Below are positions 9,720 to 19,964 of a stretch of DNA of 64,000 nucleotides, in pieces. The translations under genes and the position numbers were made by a program. Under the pieces are notes generated by a model. It was given only the letters and a program-made list of their open reading frames with translations, had not been told where the DNA came from and ran no database searches. Positions within the stretch are counted from its first letter, which is position 1. Each line of letters starts with the position of its first letter. The stretch comes from an uncultured beta proteobacterium (lineage in GTDB: Bacteria; Pseudomonadota; Gammaproteobacteria; Burkholderiales; Burkholderiaceae_C), in contig CAIJPE010000397.1 in the NCBI GenBank assembly GCA_903822435.1, positions 1 to 64,000 of the forward strand, in the 5' to 3' direction.

Positions 9720-11284
9720 TGCACGCGCTCGCCCTCGACACCTACGACCTGACCAAGCGCTTCGGCGCCTTCACGGCGCTGAACGCGGTATCGCTGAAGG
9801 TGCGTCCGGGCACGGTGCACGCCCTGCTGGGCGAGAACGGCGCCGGCAAGAGCACGCTGGTGAAGTGCGTGGTGGGCTACTACCTGCCCGACGCCGGATC
9901 GGTGCTGGTGGATGGCCGCGAGCAGGAAATCCATTCACCCACGGTGGCGCGCGACCTGGGCATCGGCATGGTCTACCAGCACTTCACGGTGGTGCCGGGC
10001 ATGACCGTGGCCGAGAACCTGCTGCTGGCGCGCGGCAAGCTGCCGGCCATCATCGACTGGAAGCAGGTGCGCGCCGAGCTGCAGGCCTTCCTGCAGACCA
10101 CGCCGTTCAAGCTAGACCTGGACGCCACGCCGCAAGACCTCTCGGCCGGCGAGAAGCAGAAGCTGGAGATCCTCAAGCAGCTCTACCTCAAGCCGCGCCT
10201 GCTGATCCTGGACGAGCCCACCTCGGTGCTGACACCGCAGGAAGCCGACGAGGTGCTGGGCCTGCTGAAGGACCGAGCCCACGCCGGCGACTGCACGGTG
10301 GTGATGATCACCCACAAGTTCCGCGAAGTGGCCGAACACGCCGACGACGTGAGCGTGCTGCGGCGCGGCGCGCTGGTGGCCAGCCATGCGGTGGCCGATG
10401 TGTCGCCCGACCAGCTCGCCTCGGCCATGGTGGGCGAAGGCCGCAGCGCGGCCAAGGGCACTTTCAAGCGCGAAGTCCGCGCCGCTGGCGCCCCGCGGCT
10501 GGAAGTGAAGGGCCTGAATGTCTCGGGCGACCGCGGCGAGCGCGCCGTCCACGGCCTGGGCCTGACGGTGCGCGCTGGCGAGATCGTGGGCGTGGCGGGT
10601 GTGTCGGGCAATGGCCAGCGCGAACTGATGGAGTCGCTGGTGGGCCAGCGCGCCATCGACAGCGGCGAGGTCCGCGTCTCGGGCGAAGGCTTCCATGCCA
10701 CCCGTGCGCAGAACCGGCGACTGAAGGTGCGCAGCCTGCCCGAGGAGCCCTTGCGCAACGCCTGCGTGGGCGAACTCAGCGTGGGCCACAACATGGGGCT
10801 GCGCATCTTCGACGCCCCGCCGGCTGCGCGCAGCGGCTGGATGCTCTGGAGCGTGGTGCGCGAACGGGCCCGCGGCCTGATCCGCGAGTACGGCGTCAAG
10901 ACGCAAGGCGAAGGTGCTCAGATCCGCTCGCTGTCTGGCGGCAACGTTCAGCGGGCCGTGCTGGCGCGCGAGCTGGCCGAGGACGCCGACCTGCTGCTGG
11001 TCTCCAACCCCGTGTTCGGCCTGGATTTCGCGGCAGTGGCCGAGATCCATGGCCGCCTGGTGGCCGCCCGCAACCGCGGCACGGCCGTGCTGCTGGTCAG
11101 CGAAGACCTGGACGAATTGATGCAGCTGTCCGACCGCATCGTGGTGATGAGCGAAGGCCGCATCGTCTTCGAATGCGACGCCGCCTCGGCCGACCGCCTG
11201 ACCCTGGGCGCGCACATGGGCGGCCACGGCGGCGACCATGCCGAGCCCGCGCCCGCCGCCCCCTTGCTGAAGGCCGCCGCATGA
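9720..11284 (+). CDS. Tandem-domain ABC transporter ATP-binding protein (BMP/ribose-type importer)
   Basis: Two ABC domains: Walker [41 protein letters not shown], and a degenerate second domain with [16 protein letters not shown] and [16 protein letters not shown]. Confidence 0.9.
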
Positions 11285-11961
11285 TCGCCGTTGGCGCACA
11301 ACCCTTCGGCTACGAGTTGTCGCCGGGCCACACGGCCCTGGTGGTCATCGACATGCAACGCGACTTCGTCGAGCCTGGTGGCTTCGGCGCCAGCCTGGGC
11401 AACGACGTCAGCCTGCTGCACACCGCCATTCCGCCGATCGCCGCCCTGCTGGCCGCCTGGAGGGCCCGCGGCTGGCCGGTGCTGCATACCCGCGAATGCC
11501 ACAGGCCCGACCTGTCGGATTGCCCGCCCGCCAAGCGCGAACGGGGTGATCCCACCTTGCGGATCGGCGACCCTGGACCGATGGGCCGCCTGCTGATCGC
11601 TGGCGAGGCTGGGGCCGACATCATCCCCGCGCTGGCCCCGGCACCGGGCGAGTGGGTCATCGACAAGCCCGGCAAGGGCATGTTCTGGGCCACCGGCCTG
11701 CACGAAAGGCTGCAGGCCGCGGGCATCACACACCTGCTCTTCACCGGCGTCACCACCGAAGTGTGCGTGCAGACGAGCATGCGCGAGGCCAATGACCGCG
11801 GCTACGTGTGCCTGATCGTGGAAGACGCCACCGAGAGCTACTTCCCCGAGTTCAAGCGGGCTGCGTTGGACATGATCAGCGCGCAGGGCGCCATCGTGGG
11901 CTGGCGGGCGCCTTCGTCGGCCGTGCTGTCGGCCCTGGACGCCAACGCCGTCAGCCGCTGA
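11281..11961 (+). CDS. Isochorismatase-fold cysteine hydrolase, paralogue of the 9009 gene; candidate triuret hydrolase (TrtA-like) or related ureide hydrolase
   Basis: [62 protein letters not shown] overlap with the upstream ATPase gene. Confidence 0.75.
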   Translation: MIAVGAQPFGYELSPGHTALVVIDMQRDFVEPGGFGASLGNDVSLLHTAIPPIAALLAAWRARGWPVLHTRECHRPDLSDCPPAKRERGDPTLRIGDPGPMGRLLIAGEAGADIIPALAPAPGEWVIDKPGKGMFWATGLHERLQAAGITHLLFTGVTTEVCVQTSMREANDRGYVCLIVEDATESYFPEFKRAALDMISAQGAIVGWRAPSSAVLSALDANAVSR

Positions 11962-12997
11962 AGAGCCGCCGGGCCGCCGGCGTGCCGGCCGCCAGGTCCA
12001 GCGCCGCCAGCCGGCCGTAGAGTTGGTTGAGCTCCTGCCCGATGGCGTCGAAAGCGCGCAGGCTGATTGGCTGGCCCTGGTCGTCGATCACCGTGGCGTC
12101 CAGGTCGATGGCCAGTTGCGTGGCAGCCAGGTGCCAGGCCGGAAACGGCTCGGCCGAAGCGGGCGTCTGCGGCACGTCCAGCACCAGCGTGCACTGGCGG
12201 ATGGCGGTGGCAGCCGTGTCGGCATCCGGGTCGCCCGGCTCGGCCATCGAGGCCAGCGCAGCCTGCGAGTCCACCGCCAGCACCAGCACGGGCGGCTCGC
12301 CGTCTGCAGCTCCCGGCAGCACCAGCCGGCCGGGCACGGCGCCGGGCACGAAGCCCAGCTTGGACGCCACCTGCTGCACGTAGGCCACCGACCAGGCCAC
12401 GCCGTTGGCGCGCAAGGTCGCCGTGAGCTGGGCGTCCAGCGGGCTGCTCAGGCCGTCGAGCTCGCGGGCACGTGCCACCACTTCCAACATGTCGGGCGCG
12501 TCGGGGCTGGCACCGACGGCATCGGCAAAGGCCTGCACCTTCTGAACGAATTCCGAGTACTCGATGTCGTTCAGCGGCCCGCTGCGGCTGGCGAGTTGCA
12601 CGCCGGCCTGCAACTCGCCGTAGCGGTGCCCGGGGGTGAAGGCTTCCCAGTTGCCGCTATCGGCGTCCAGGCCCTCGATGGCGAAGGCCTTGCTGCCGGC
12701 GCGCCGGCTGGGGGGCAGGTGGGCGATGGCCAGTTCGGCAGTGATCGGCGACTCCAGCGCCATGGGCACGATGGCATCGATCAGCGCATCCAGGCGCGCC
12801 TGGCGGCGCGGGGCGGATCGCAGGCTGGCGGGCTCGGCCAGCGGCTCGCCACCCATGGCGGGCTCTACGCGCTCCGCGGGTGGCGCCGTGTCGGTGGTGC
12901 GCTGCGCCGCCGTCTTGCGCATGCGCCAGGCCAGCTTCAGGCCCAGGGCGAGCAGCACGAACAGGCTGAGCAGCGCCAGCGCGGCAGACAGCTTCAT
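11951..12997 (-). CDS. zipA: ZipA-like cell division protein
   Basis: N-terminal TM segment ([26 protein letters not shown]), Pro/Ala/Arg linker, C-terminal globular domain; directly downstream of smc, matching known smc-zipA order. Confidence 0.65.
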   Translation of the reverse strand: MKLSAALALLSLFVLLALGLKLAWRMRKTAAQRTTDTAPPAERVEPAMGGEPLAEPASLRSAPRRQARLDALIDAIVPMALESPITAELAIAHLPPSRRAGSKAFAIEGLDADSGNWEAFTPGHRYGELQAGVQLASRSGPLNDIEYSEFVQKVQAFADAVGASPDAPDMLEVVARARELDGLSSPLDAQLTATLRANGVAWSVAYVQQVASKLGFVPGAVPGRLVLPGAADGEPPVLVLAVDSQAALASMAEPGDPDADTAATAIRQCTLVLDVPQTPASAEPFPAWHLAATQLAIDLDATVIDDQGQPISLRAFDAIGQELNQLYGRLAALDLAAGTPAARRLFSG

Positions 12998-15900
12998 GCC
13001 GCACTCGTCGCCAGGTCGATGGCGGCCTCCATGTCCACGGCCACGATGCGCGAGACGCCCTGTTCCTGCATGGTCACGCCGATGAGTTGTTCGGCCATTT
13101 CCATGGCGATCTTGTTGTGGCTGATGAACAGGAACTGCGTGCCTGCGCTCATTTCGGTGACGAGCTTGCGATAGCGCTCGGTGTTGGCGTCGTCCAGCGG
13201 GGCGTCGACTTCGTCCAACAGGCAGAACGGCGCCGGGTTGAGCTGGAAGATGGCGAAGACCAGCGCGATGGCCGTCAGGGCCTTTTCACCGCCGCTGAGC
13301 AGGTGGATGGTGCTGTTCTTCTTGCCCGGCGGCTGGGCCATCACCTGCACCCCGGCGTCAAGGATTTCTGCGCCCGTCATCACCAGCCGGGCATTGCCGC
13401 CGCCGAACAGGCTCGGGAACATGCGGCCGAAGTGCTCGTTGACCTGGTTGAAGGTGCTGGCCAGCAGGTCGCGTGTTTCCAGGTCGATCTTGTGCACTGC
13501 GTCTTCCAGGGTCTGGATGGCCTCCTGGAGGTCGGCGTTCTGCGCGTCCAGGAAGGTCTTGCGCTCGCGCGAGGTGGTGAGCTCGTCCAGTGCAGCCAGG
13601 TTCACCGCGCCCAGGGCGTTGATCTCTTTCTGGATGCGGTCGATCTCGGTCTGCAGGCCCCAGAGCTTCACGCCGCCGGCCTCGATGGTCCGGGCCAGCG
13701 CGGGCAGGTCGACTTCGGCCGCGGTGAGCTGCTCCAAGAACTGCGCGCCGCCCAGCTGTGCGGCCTGCAATTCCAGCTGCAGCTGGGTGATCTGGGCGCG
13801 CATCGGGTCCAGGCTGCGCTCGAAGACCATGCGCTGCTCGTCGCTGCGGCGCAGTTGGGCGCTGAGGTCGTCGTATTCGCTGCGCGCACGGCCCAGTGTC
13901 TGCTCACGTTCGAGCTTGACGGCCAGGGCCGCCTGCAGGCCCGACTGGGCGGCCGCATCGTCGAAGCCGGTGAGCTCCTGCTGCAGCTGTTCAGCGGCCT
14001 TCACGTTGGCAACGACCTGCGCCTGGGCCGTGTCGATGCTGCGCGCCAGTTCTTCCCGGCGCGCGGCGAGGGCGCGGGCCTGGAAGCGTGCTTCCTGGGC
14101 CTGGCGCTCCAGGCTGCGCTGCTGCTCGCGGGCATCGGCCATCACGCGCTCGGCGGCCATCACGGCGTCTTCAAGCTCGGCGTGGCGCTCTTGCGTGGCG
14201 CCCAGCTCCACGTCCAGCTCCTCGAAGCGTGCCTCGCCGGTGGCCTTGCGTTCTTCCAGGCCTTCGAGCTGCGCGTCGATCTCGGCCAGTTCGCCCGACA
14301 GCTGCTCGCGCCGCGTGCTGGTGGCCTGCAGCTGCTGGTTCAGACGCAGCAGCTCCACCTGCAGGGCGTGCGCCCGGTTCTGCGCCTCGGCGGCTTCGCG
14401 GCGGGCCGTCAGCAGCCGCTGCGAGGCGTCGGTGTAGGCCGCCTCCAGGCGCACCGAGGCGGTCTTGGCCTCGTCGGTGATCAGCGCCTGGGCCCGCTGC
14501 TGGCGGTCGAGGTTCTGAATCTCCTGGGCGCGGGCCAGCATGCCGGCCTGCTCGGAATCGGGGGCATAGAAGGCCACCGCGTGCTGCGAGACAGCGTGGC
14601 CTTCGCGCGTCATCAGCACTTCGCCGTGGCGCAACTGCGCCCGCTGGGACAGCGCCGCGTCGATGGACGGCGCGGTGTAGACGCCCTCCAGCCAGTCGCC
14701 CAACAGCGCCTTCAGGCTGGCGTCTCCCAGGTGAAGCAGGTCCGACAGGCGCGGCAGCGCAGCCGCCGCGGGCGGCGGGCTGCCAGCGGGCAATGCATAG
14801 AAGGCCAGACGGGCCGGCGGCGGGTCGCCGGCAAAAGCCTTCACGCTGTCCAGACGGCCCACGGCCAGCGCACTGAGTCGCTCACGCAGGGCCGCCTCCA
14901 GCGCGGTCTCCCAGCCGGGCTCGATCTGGATCTGCGTCCACAGGCCCTGCAGGCCGGCCAGGCCCTGGCGCTCCAGCCAGGGTTTGAGCTTGCCCTCGGT
15001 CTGCACCTTCTCCTGCAAGGCACGCAGCGCGTCCAGGCGGGCGGCCAGCGCAGCTGCCCTCGAGGACTCCTGGTTCACGGCGGCCTGCGCGGCGCGGCGC
15101 TGCTCGTCGAGCTGGGGCACGTGGTCCTGCAACTCGTGCAGCCGGGCCTCGGCCACTTCCAGGGTCTCGGCCGCCGCCGCGTCCTGCTGCGTCAGGGCCG
15201 CGATCTTGGCCGTGTCGGGCGCTTGCAGCCCCTGGCGTTCGCCGGCCAGCCGTTCGCGCCGGGTCTTGAGCTGGCGCGACTGCTCGTCCACGCTGCGGCT
15301 TTCGGCCGCGAGCACCTGGATCTGCTGCTGCACCTGCGCCACGGACTGCCGCTGGCGGGTGCTGGCGGCCTGGGCCTCGCGCACGGCGTCTTCCAGAGCG
15401 GGCAACGCCATCGACTGCTCTTCGGCCTGGCCCGAAAGGACTTCGGCCTGCTCGTCGGCGGCTTCGATCTGGTCGGCCACCAGGGCCTGCTCGTCCTGCG
15501 CGGCCTGTTGGCGCCCGGCCCACTGTTCGTTCTGGCTGTGGAGCTCGGCCAGGCGGGCCTGTGCGCGCTGGCGGCCTTCCACCACGTAGCGGATGCGCTC
15601 TTCCAGCCGGCTGACCTCCATCGCCGCCTCGCCCAGCTCGCCCTGGCGGGCATGCAGCTGGTCGTTGGCGGCGTAGTGGGCCTGGCGCAGTTGCTCGAGG
15701 CCCGCCTCCAGGTGACGAAGCTCGGCCAGCCGGGCTTCCAGCGCCGTGGCCGCCGCGGCGGTGGCCACCTTCACGCGCTCTTCCTCCTGGGCGGCGTCCC
15801 GGTGCTTGAGGAACCACAGCTGGTGCAGCTTCAGCGTCCCTTGTTCCTGCAGGCTGCGGTACTGCGTGGCCACCGCGGCCTGCGTCTCCAGGCGTTCGAG

Positions 15901-16512
15901 GTTGGCGTTGAGTTCGCGCAGGATGTCCTCGACCCGCGTGAGGTTCTCACGCGTGTCCTTCAGGCGGTTCTCGGTCTCGCGCCGCCGCTCCTTGTACTTG
16001 CTGACGCCGGCGGCTTCTTCCAGGAACAGGCGCAACTCTTCGGGGCGCGATTCGATGATCCGGCTGATGGTGCCCTGGCCAATGATGGCGTAGGCCCGCG
16101 GCCCCAGGCCCGTGCCGAGGAACACATCCTGCACGTCGCGGCGGCGCACAGGCTGGTTGTTGATGAAGTAGCTGGAACTGCCGTCGCGGGTGAGCGTGCG
16201 CTTGACGGCGATCTCGGCGTAGTGGTTCCATTGCCCGCCGGCGCGCGCCAGGGTGTTGTCGAACACCAGCTCCACGCTGGCCCTGCTGGCCGGCTTGCGG
16301 TGGCCCGAGCCATTGAAGATCACGTCCTGCATGCTCTCGCCACGCAGTTCGCTGGCCTTGCTTTCACCCAGGACCCAGCGCACGGCGTCCATGATGTTGC
16401 TCTTGCCGCAGCCGTTGGGACCGACGACGCCCACGCGCTGCCCAGGCAGCTGGAACGTGGTGGGTTCGGCGAACGACTTGAAGCCTACGAGCTTGATCTG
16501 TGTGAGGCGCAT
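12994..16512 (-). CDS. smc: Chromosome segregation protein SMC
   Basis: MRLTQIKLVGFKSFAEPTTF...GPNGCGKSNIMDAVRWVLGES; long coiled coils; C-terminal LLSGGEKALTAIALVFAIFQLNPAPFCLLDEVDAPLDDAN. The longer upstream ORF extension is unlikely to be real. Confidence 0.97.
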   Translation of the reverse strand: MRLTQIKLVGFKSFAEPTTFQLPGQRVGVVGPNGCGKSNIMDAVRWVLGESKASELRGESMQDVIFNGSGHRKPASRASVELVFDNTLARAGGQWNHYAEIAVKRTLTRDGSSSYFINNQPVRRRDVQDVFLGTGLGPRAYAIIGQGTISRIIESRPEELRLFLEEAAGVSKYKERRRETENRLKDTRENLTRVEDILRELNANLERLETQAAVATQYRSLQEQGTLKLHQLWFLKHRDAAQEEERVKVATAAAATALEARLAELRHLEAGLEQLRQAHYAANDQLHARQGELGEAAMEVSRLEERIRYVVEGRQRAQARLAELHSQNEQWAGRQQAAQDEQALVADQIEAADEQAEVLSGQAEEQSMALPALEDAVREAQAASTRQRQSVAQVQQQIQVLAAESRSVDEQSRQLKTRRERLAGERQGLQAPDTAKIAALTQQDAAAAETLEVAEARLHELQDHVPQLDEQRRAAQAAVNQESSRAAALAARLDALRALQEKVQTEGKLKPWLERQGLAGLQGLWTQIQIEPGWETALEAALRERLSALAVGRLDSVKAFAGDPPPARLAFYALPAGSPPPAAAALPRLSDLLHLGDASLKALLGDWLEGVYTAPSIDAALSQRAQLRHGEVLMTREGHAVSQHAVAFYAPDSEQAGMLARAQEIQNLDRQQRAQALITDEAKTASVRLEAAYTDASQRLLTARREAAEAQNRAHALQVELLRLNQQLQATSTRREQLSGELAEIDAQLEGLEERKATGEARFEELDVELGATQERHAELEDAVMAAERVMADAREQQRSLERQAQEARFQARALAARREELARSIDTAQAQVVANVKAAEQLQQELTGFDDAAAQSGLQAALAVKLEREQTLGRARSEYDDLSAQLRRSDEQRMVFERSLDPMRAQITQLQLELQAAQLGGAQFLEQLTAAEVDLPALARTIEAGGVKLWGLQTEIDRIQKEINALGAVNLAALDELTTSRERKTFLDAQNADLQEAIQTLEDAVHKIDLETRDLLASTFNQVNEHFGRMFPSLFGGGNARLVMTGAEILDAGVQVMAQPPGKKNSTIHLLSGGEKALTAIALVFAIFQLNPAPFCLLDEVDAPLDDANTERYRKLVTEMSAGTQFLFISHNKIAMEMAEQLIGVTMQEQGVSRIVAVDMEAAIDLATSAA

Positions 16513-16662
16513 CGGCAACCGTGCGAGGGGCCCGGCCCAGTGCCGCAGGACCCTCGCAAGTGCTTGATTTGAATGAAAAAACGCCCCATCTTGAGGTGGC
16601 GCAAAGGGGTCGGATGATAGCATCGCTGCCCTTCGCAGCTCTGCACAGCCAGCCCCCAGCCC

Positions 16663-17124
16663 ATGGCCCGCACACCCAAGCCGACGTCCCCGCCGGAAAC
16701 CCCGCCGCAGCGCCAGGCGCCCGCCGTGCCGCCCAGCACGCCCAGCCGCGACCTGCATGTGTTCCCCAACCCGGCGCCCGAGCGCGACTACCTCATCCGT
16801 TTCGACGTGCCCGAGTTCACCTGCCTGTGCCCGCTGACGGGTCAGCCCGACTTCGCGCACTTCACCATCGAGATCGTGGCCGACGAACTCTGCGTGGAGC
16901 TCAAGAGCCTGAAGATGTATTTCTGGAGCTTCCGCAACGAAGGCGCCTTCCACGAAAAGGTGACCAACACCATCGTGACGGACATCGCCAAGGCGATCCG
17001 GCCGCGCTTCGTGAGGGTGCGGGCCGACTGGTTCGTGCGCGGCGGCATCGGCACTCACGTGACGGCCGAGCACCGCAAGAAGGGCTGGAAGCCCGCGCCC
17101 TCGGTCGACTTGCCTGCGGCTTGA
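16663..17124 (+). CDS. queF: NADPH-dependent 7-cyano-7-deazaguanine reductase QueF
   Basis: [53 protein letters not shown]. Confidence 0.95.
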   Translation: MARTPKPTSPPETPPQRQAPAVPPSTPSRDLHVFPNPAPERDYLIRFDVPEFTCLCPLTGQPDFAHFTIEIVADELCVELKSLKMYFWSFRNEGAFHEKVTNTIVTDIAKAIRPRFVRVRADWFVRGGIGTHVTAEHRKKGWKPAPSVDLPAA

Positions 17125-17144
17125 GCACCGCGCGGCCTTTCGGC

Positions 17145-17588
17145 ATGCCCCCCGCAGCGGGTGCGGAGCCCGTCGCACGGCCCGCCTATCAGAAGTACGC
17201 GGTGGATGTGCGGCCCAGCGCCATCGACGGACAGGGTGCCTTCGCCGCTGAACCCGTGCCCGCGCGGCGCAAGATCGGCGAGATCCGCGGCGAGACCATC
17301 AGCGTGGCCGAAGCCCGCATCCGTGCCACGCGCACCGAGCGGATCATGATCGTTGAGCTCTCGGCCCGCAAAGCGATCGATTTCAGCAAATCGGCAGACC
17401 CGATGCGCTACACCAACCACAGCTGCCGGCCCAACGCGCGCCTGTGCATCCGCCAGGGCCGGGTGGAGTTCTATGCGGTGCGCGACATCGCCGTGGGGGA
17501 CGAAGTCACCGTGGACTACGGCGAGACCCACCACGAAGGCCGGCTGGCCTGCCGGTGCGGGGCGCCAGGCTGCCGTGGCGCGCTCTGA
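17145..17588 (+). CDS. SET domain-containing (putative protein-lysine methyltransferase) protein with post-SET Cys motif
   Basis: YAVDVRPSAIDGQGAFAAEPVPARRKIGEIRGE, NHSCRPNARL, GDEVTVDYGE and a C-terminal CRCGAPGC post-SET pattern. Confidence 0.85.
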   Translation: MPPAAGAEPVARPAYQKYAVDVRPSAIDGQGAFAAEPVPARRKIGEIRGETISVAEARIRATRTERIMIVELSARKAIDFSKSADPMRYTNHSCRPNARLCIRQGRVEFYAVRDIAVGDEVTVDYGETHHEGRLACRCGAPGCRGAL

Positions 17589-17716
17589 CCAAACGCGCCC
17601 AATGTGACAGACAGCTACACCAAAGACGGGCAGATACGCTGTTTTGTGTGCGGATTTCCACCGCCAAGGTCGAAGACCAGTGGGCATAGTCCTACCACTT
17701 GCTGAGAGGCCGCCGC

Positions 17717-17767
17717 ACATCCTTGCCGGGATGTGGGGTGTTCCTGCAAGCCCCCAGGAACCCCACT
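17717..17767 (+). promoter_or_regulatory. Two overlapping stem-loops in the 5' leader of the Cache-domain gene
   Basis: Hairpin A: CACATCC(17717-17723)/GGATGTG(17730-17736). Hairpin B: GTGGGGT[g]TTCCTG(17734-17747)/CAGGAACCCCAC(17756-17767). They share nt 17734-17736. Confidence 0.5.
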
Positions 17768-17781
17768 GCATCGAGGCCCTC

Positions 17782-18270
17782 ATGTTCAAAACCGTTGCGG
17801 CCGCAGCCGCTCTCACCGTCCTGGCCATCGGCTCTGCCCACGCCAACGACCCCAAGACCACCATTGCCACGCTGGACGCACGCCTGGCCAAGATCGGCAC
17901 GCCCAAGATCGAGGGCACCGAGAAGACCGGCGACAAGACGGTTGCGGCCATCCACTTCGGCCCGCGCAAGCTGAACAACAACTACGACGTGGTCGACGAG
18001 ATCAAGAAGTCCACCGGGGCTGCCGCCACTGTGTTCGTCAAGGAGGGCGACGACTTCGTGCGGGTCAGCACCAACGTGCTCACCCCGGAGGGCAAGCGCG
18101 GCGTGGGCACCACCCTGGCCAAGGCCAAGGCCTATGAAGCGGTGTCCAAGGGAGAGTCCTTCTGCGGCGCCGTGGACGTCCTCGGCACGCCGTTCGATGC
18201 TTGCTACAACCCGATCAAGGACGCAGCCGGCAAGGTGATCGGCGCGACCTACGTCGGCTTCAAGAAGTAA
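17782..18270 (+). CDS. Secreted single Cache-domain protein
   Basis: Signal peptide [95 protein letters not shown] is a Cache-type pattern. Confidence 0.8.
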   Translation: MFKTVAAAAALTVLAIGSAHANDPKTTIATLDARLAKIGTPKIEGTEKTGDKTVAAIHFGPRKLNNNYDVVDEIKKSTGAAATVFVKEGDDFVRVSTNVLTPEGKRGVGTTLAKAKAYEAVSKGESFCGAVDVLGTPFDACYNPIKDAAGKVIGATYVGFKK

Positions 18271-18317
18271 GTTGCAGCACGCTGGACGGTCATCGCCAGC
18301 AGTCAAAGGTCGCCCAC

Positions 18318-19910
18318 GTGATATCGCACGCCACCAGAGCCCTCAAGGGCTTCGCCAATCTCCCCATCGGCGCACGCCTGGCCTGCACCTTCGGCACCGT
18401 GATGCTGCTGATGGCACTGCTCGGGGGCTTCGCGCTGGTCAGCCTGGCCCGCGTGAATGGATCCTCGGCCGAACTGGCGAACAAGTGGCTGCCCAGCGTG
18501 GCGCAATTGGCCGGCGCGCGCACCGCCATGCTGGAGTACCGCGAGTTCGAGCTCAAGCACACCCGCGCGGCCGACGCAAGCTATCGCGCCGAATACGAAG
18601 ACAAGATGAAGGAAGCCGGCACCGCGGTCGCTGCCCGGCTGGCCGACTATGCCAAGCTTCCCGCTGCGGCCGATGAGCAGAAGCTGGCCGAGCAGTTGAA
18701 GGCGCACTGGACCGAGTTCCTGACCGTGGACAAGCGGGTGTTGGACCTGGGCCGCGAAGGCAAGGGTGACGACGCGCGCGACATTGCCGATGGTGCCGGC
18801 AAGATGGCGGCCGACGACGCGCTGGGGGCCTTGGATGCCCTGTCCACCTACTGCTTCGAAACCGGCCAGGCCGCGGCCGAAGAGGCCCATCGCGTGCACC
18901 GCAACGCACGGTTGTGGACGCTGGGCCTGCTGTCGGCGGCCCTCTCGATCGGGTTGGGGCTGGCGGTGCTGATCACGCGCACGCTGCTCCGGCAACTCGG
19001 CGGCGAGCCGCACGTGGCGGTGGCCGTGGCGCGTGCGGTGGCCGAAGGCGACCTGAGCACGCCCATCCCGCTGCGCCCGGGTGACGAGGCCAGCCTGATG
19101 GCGCGGCTCAGCCACATGCAGGACAGCCTGGCGCAGGTGGTCAGCAGCGTGCGGCAGGGCTCGGAAAGCGTGGCCACGGCCAGCAACCAGATCGCGCAAG
19201 GCAATTCCGACCTGTCCAGCCGAACGGAGCAGCAGGCATCGGCCCTGGAGCAGACGGCGGCCTCGATGGAACAGCTGGGCGCCACCGTGCGCCTGAACGC
19301 CGACAACGCGCGGCAGGCCGACACTCTGGCGCAAGGTGCCAGCGAAGTGGCGCAACGCGGCGGCCAGGCCGTGGGCCGCGTGGTCGACACCATGCGCGAG
19401 ATCAATGCCAGCTCGCGCCGCATCGCCGACATCATCGGCGTGATCGACGGCATCGCCTTCCAGACCAACATCCTGGCCCTGAACGCGGCGGTGGAAGCCG
19501 CGAGGGCCGGCGAACAGGGCCGCGGCTTTGCCGTGGTCGCCAGCGAGGTGCGCAGCCTGGCCCAGCGCACCGCGCAGGCCGCCCGCGAGATCAAGAGCCT
19601 GATTGCCTCCAGCGTGGAGCGCGTGGCTTCTGGCACGGTGCAGGTCGACGATGCCGGCGCCACCATGAGCGAGGTCGTGGCATCCATCGGGCGGGTGTCG
19701 GCCATCGTGGCCGAGATCAGTGCCGCCAGCCGCGAGCAGAGCGCCGGCGTGCAGCAGGTGGGCAGCGCCATCACCGACATGGACCGCGCCACGCAGCAGA
19801 ACGCCGCCCTGGTCGAGCAGAGCGCGGCAGCGGCGGAAAGCCTGCGGCGCCAGGCCGACGAACTGGTCGGCGTGGTGGCCTCGTTCCAGCTGGGCAGCCA
19901 AACCGGGTGA
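18318..19910 (+). CDS. Methyl-accepting chemotaxis protein
   Basis: N-terminal TM and four-helix-like sensor region, HAMP, and signalling hairpin [65 protein letters not shown] start chosen. Confidence 0.93.
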   Translation: MISHATRALKGFANLPIGARLACTFGTVMLLMALLGGFALVSLARVNGSSAELANKWLPSVAQLAGARTAMLEYREFELKHTRAADASYRAEYEDKMKEAGTAVAARLADYAKLPAAADEQKLAEQLKAHWTEFLTVDKRVLDLGREGKGDDARDIADGAGKMAADDALGALDALSTYCFETGQAAAEEAHRVHRNARLWTLGLLSAALSIGLGLAVLITRTLLRQLGGEPHVAVAVARAVAEGDLSTPIPLRPGDEASLMARLSHMQDSLAQVVSSVRQGSESVATASNQIAQGNSDLSSRTEQQASALEQTAASMEQLGATVRLNADNARQADTLAQGASEVAQRGGQAVGRVVDTMREINASSRRIADIIGVIDGIAFQTNILALNAAVEAARAGEQGRGFAVVASEVRSLAQRTAQAAREIKSLIASSVERVASGTVQVDDAGATMSEVVASIGRVSAIVAEISAASREQSAGVQQVGSAITDMDRATQQNAALVEQSAAAAESLRRQADELVGVVASFQLGSQTG

Positions 19911-19964
19911 TGCCCCCGCGACGGAGCGCGGCAGACGGCCGCCACCGTCCGGGATAATCGGCGG

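Noticed and set aside
13087-16572. 1161-aa ORF on the plus strand opposite smc
   Set aside because: Antisense frame of a strongly supported SMC gene; low-complexity His/Gln/Arg/Gly/Leu composition typical of shadow ORFs in high-GC DNA.
16573-16662. Leader of queF considered for a preQ1 riboswitch
   Set aside because: No preQ1-I/II-like A-rich pseudoknot tail recognised in the short divergent smc-queF gap.
16513-17178. N-terminal extension of the smc ORF to 17178
   Set aside because: The extension covers queF in antisense; the canonical MRLTQIKLVGFKSF start is at 16512.
17690-17720. CTGAGAG string considered as part of a TPP (THI-box) riboswitch
   Set aside because: The remaining conserved TPP aptamer segments are not present, and the downstream gene is a sensor protein, not thiamine-related.
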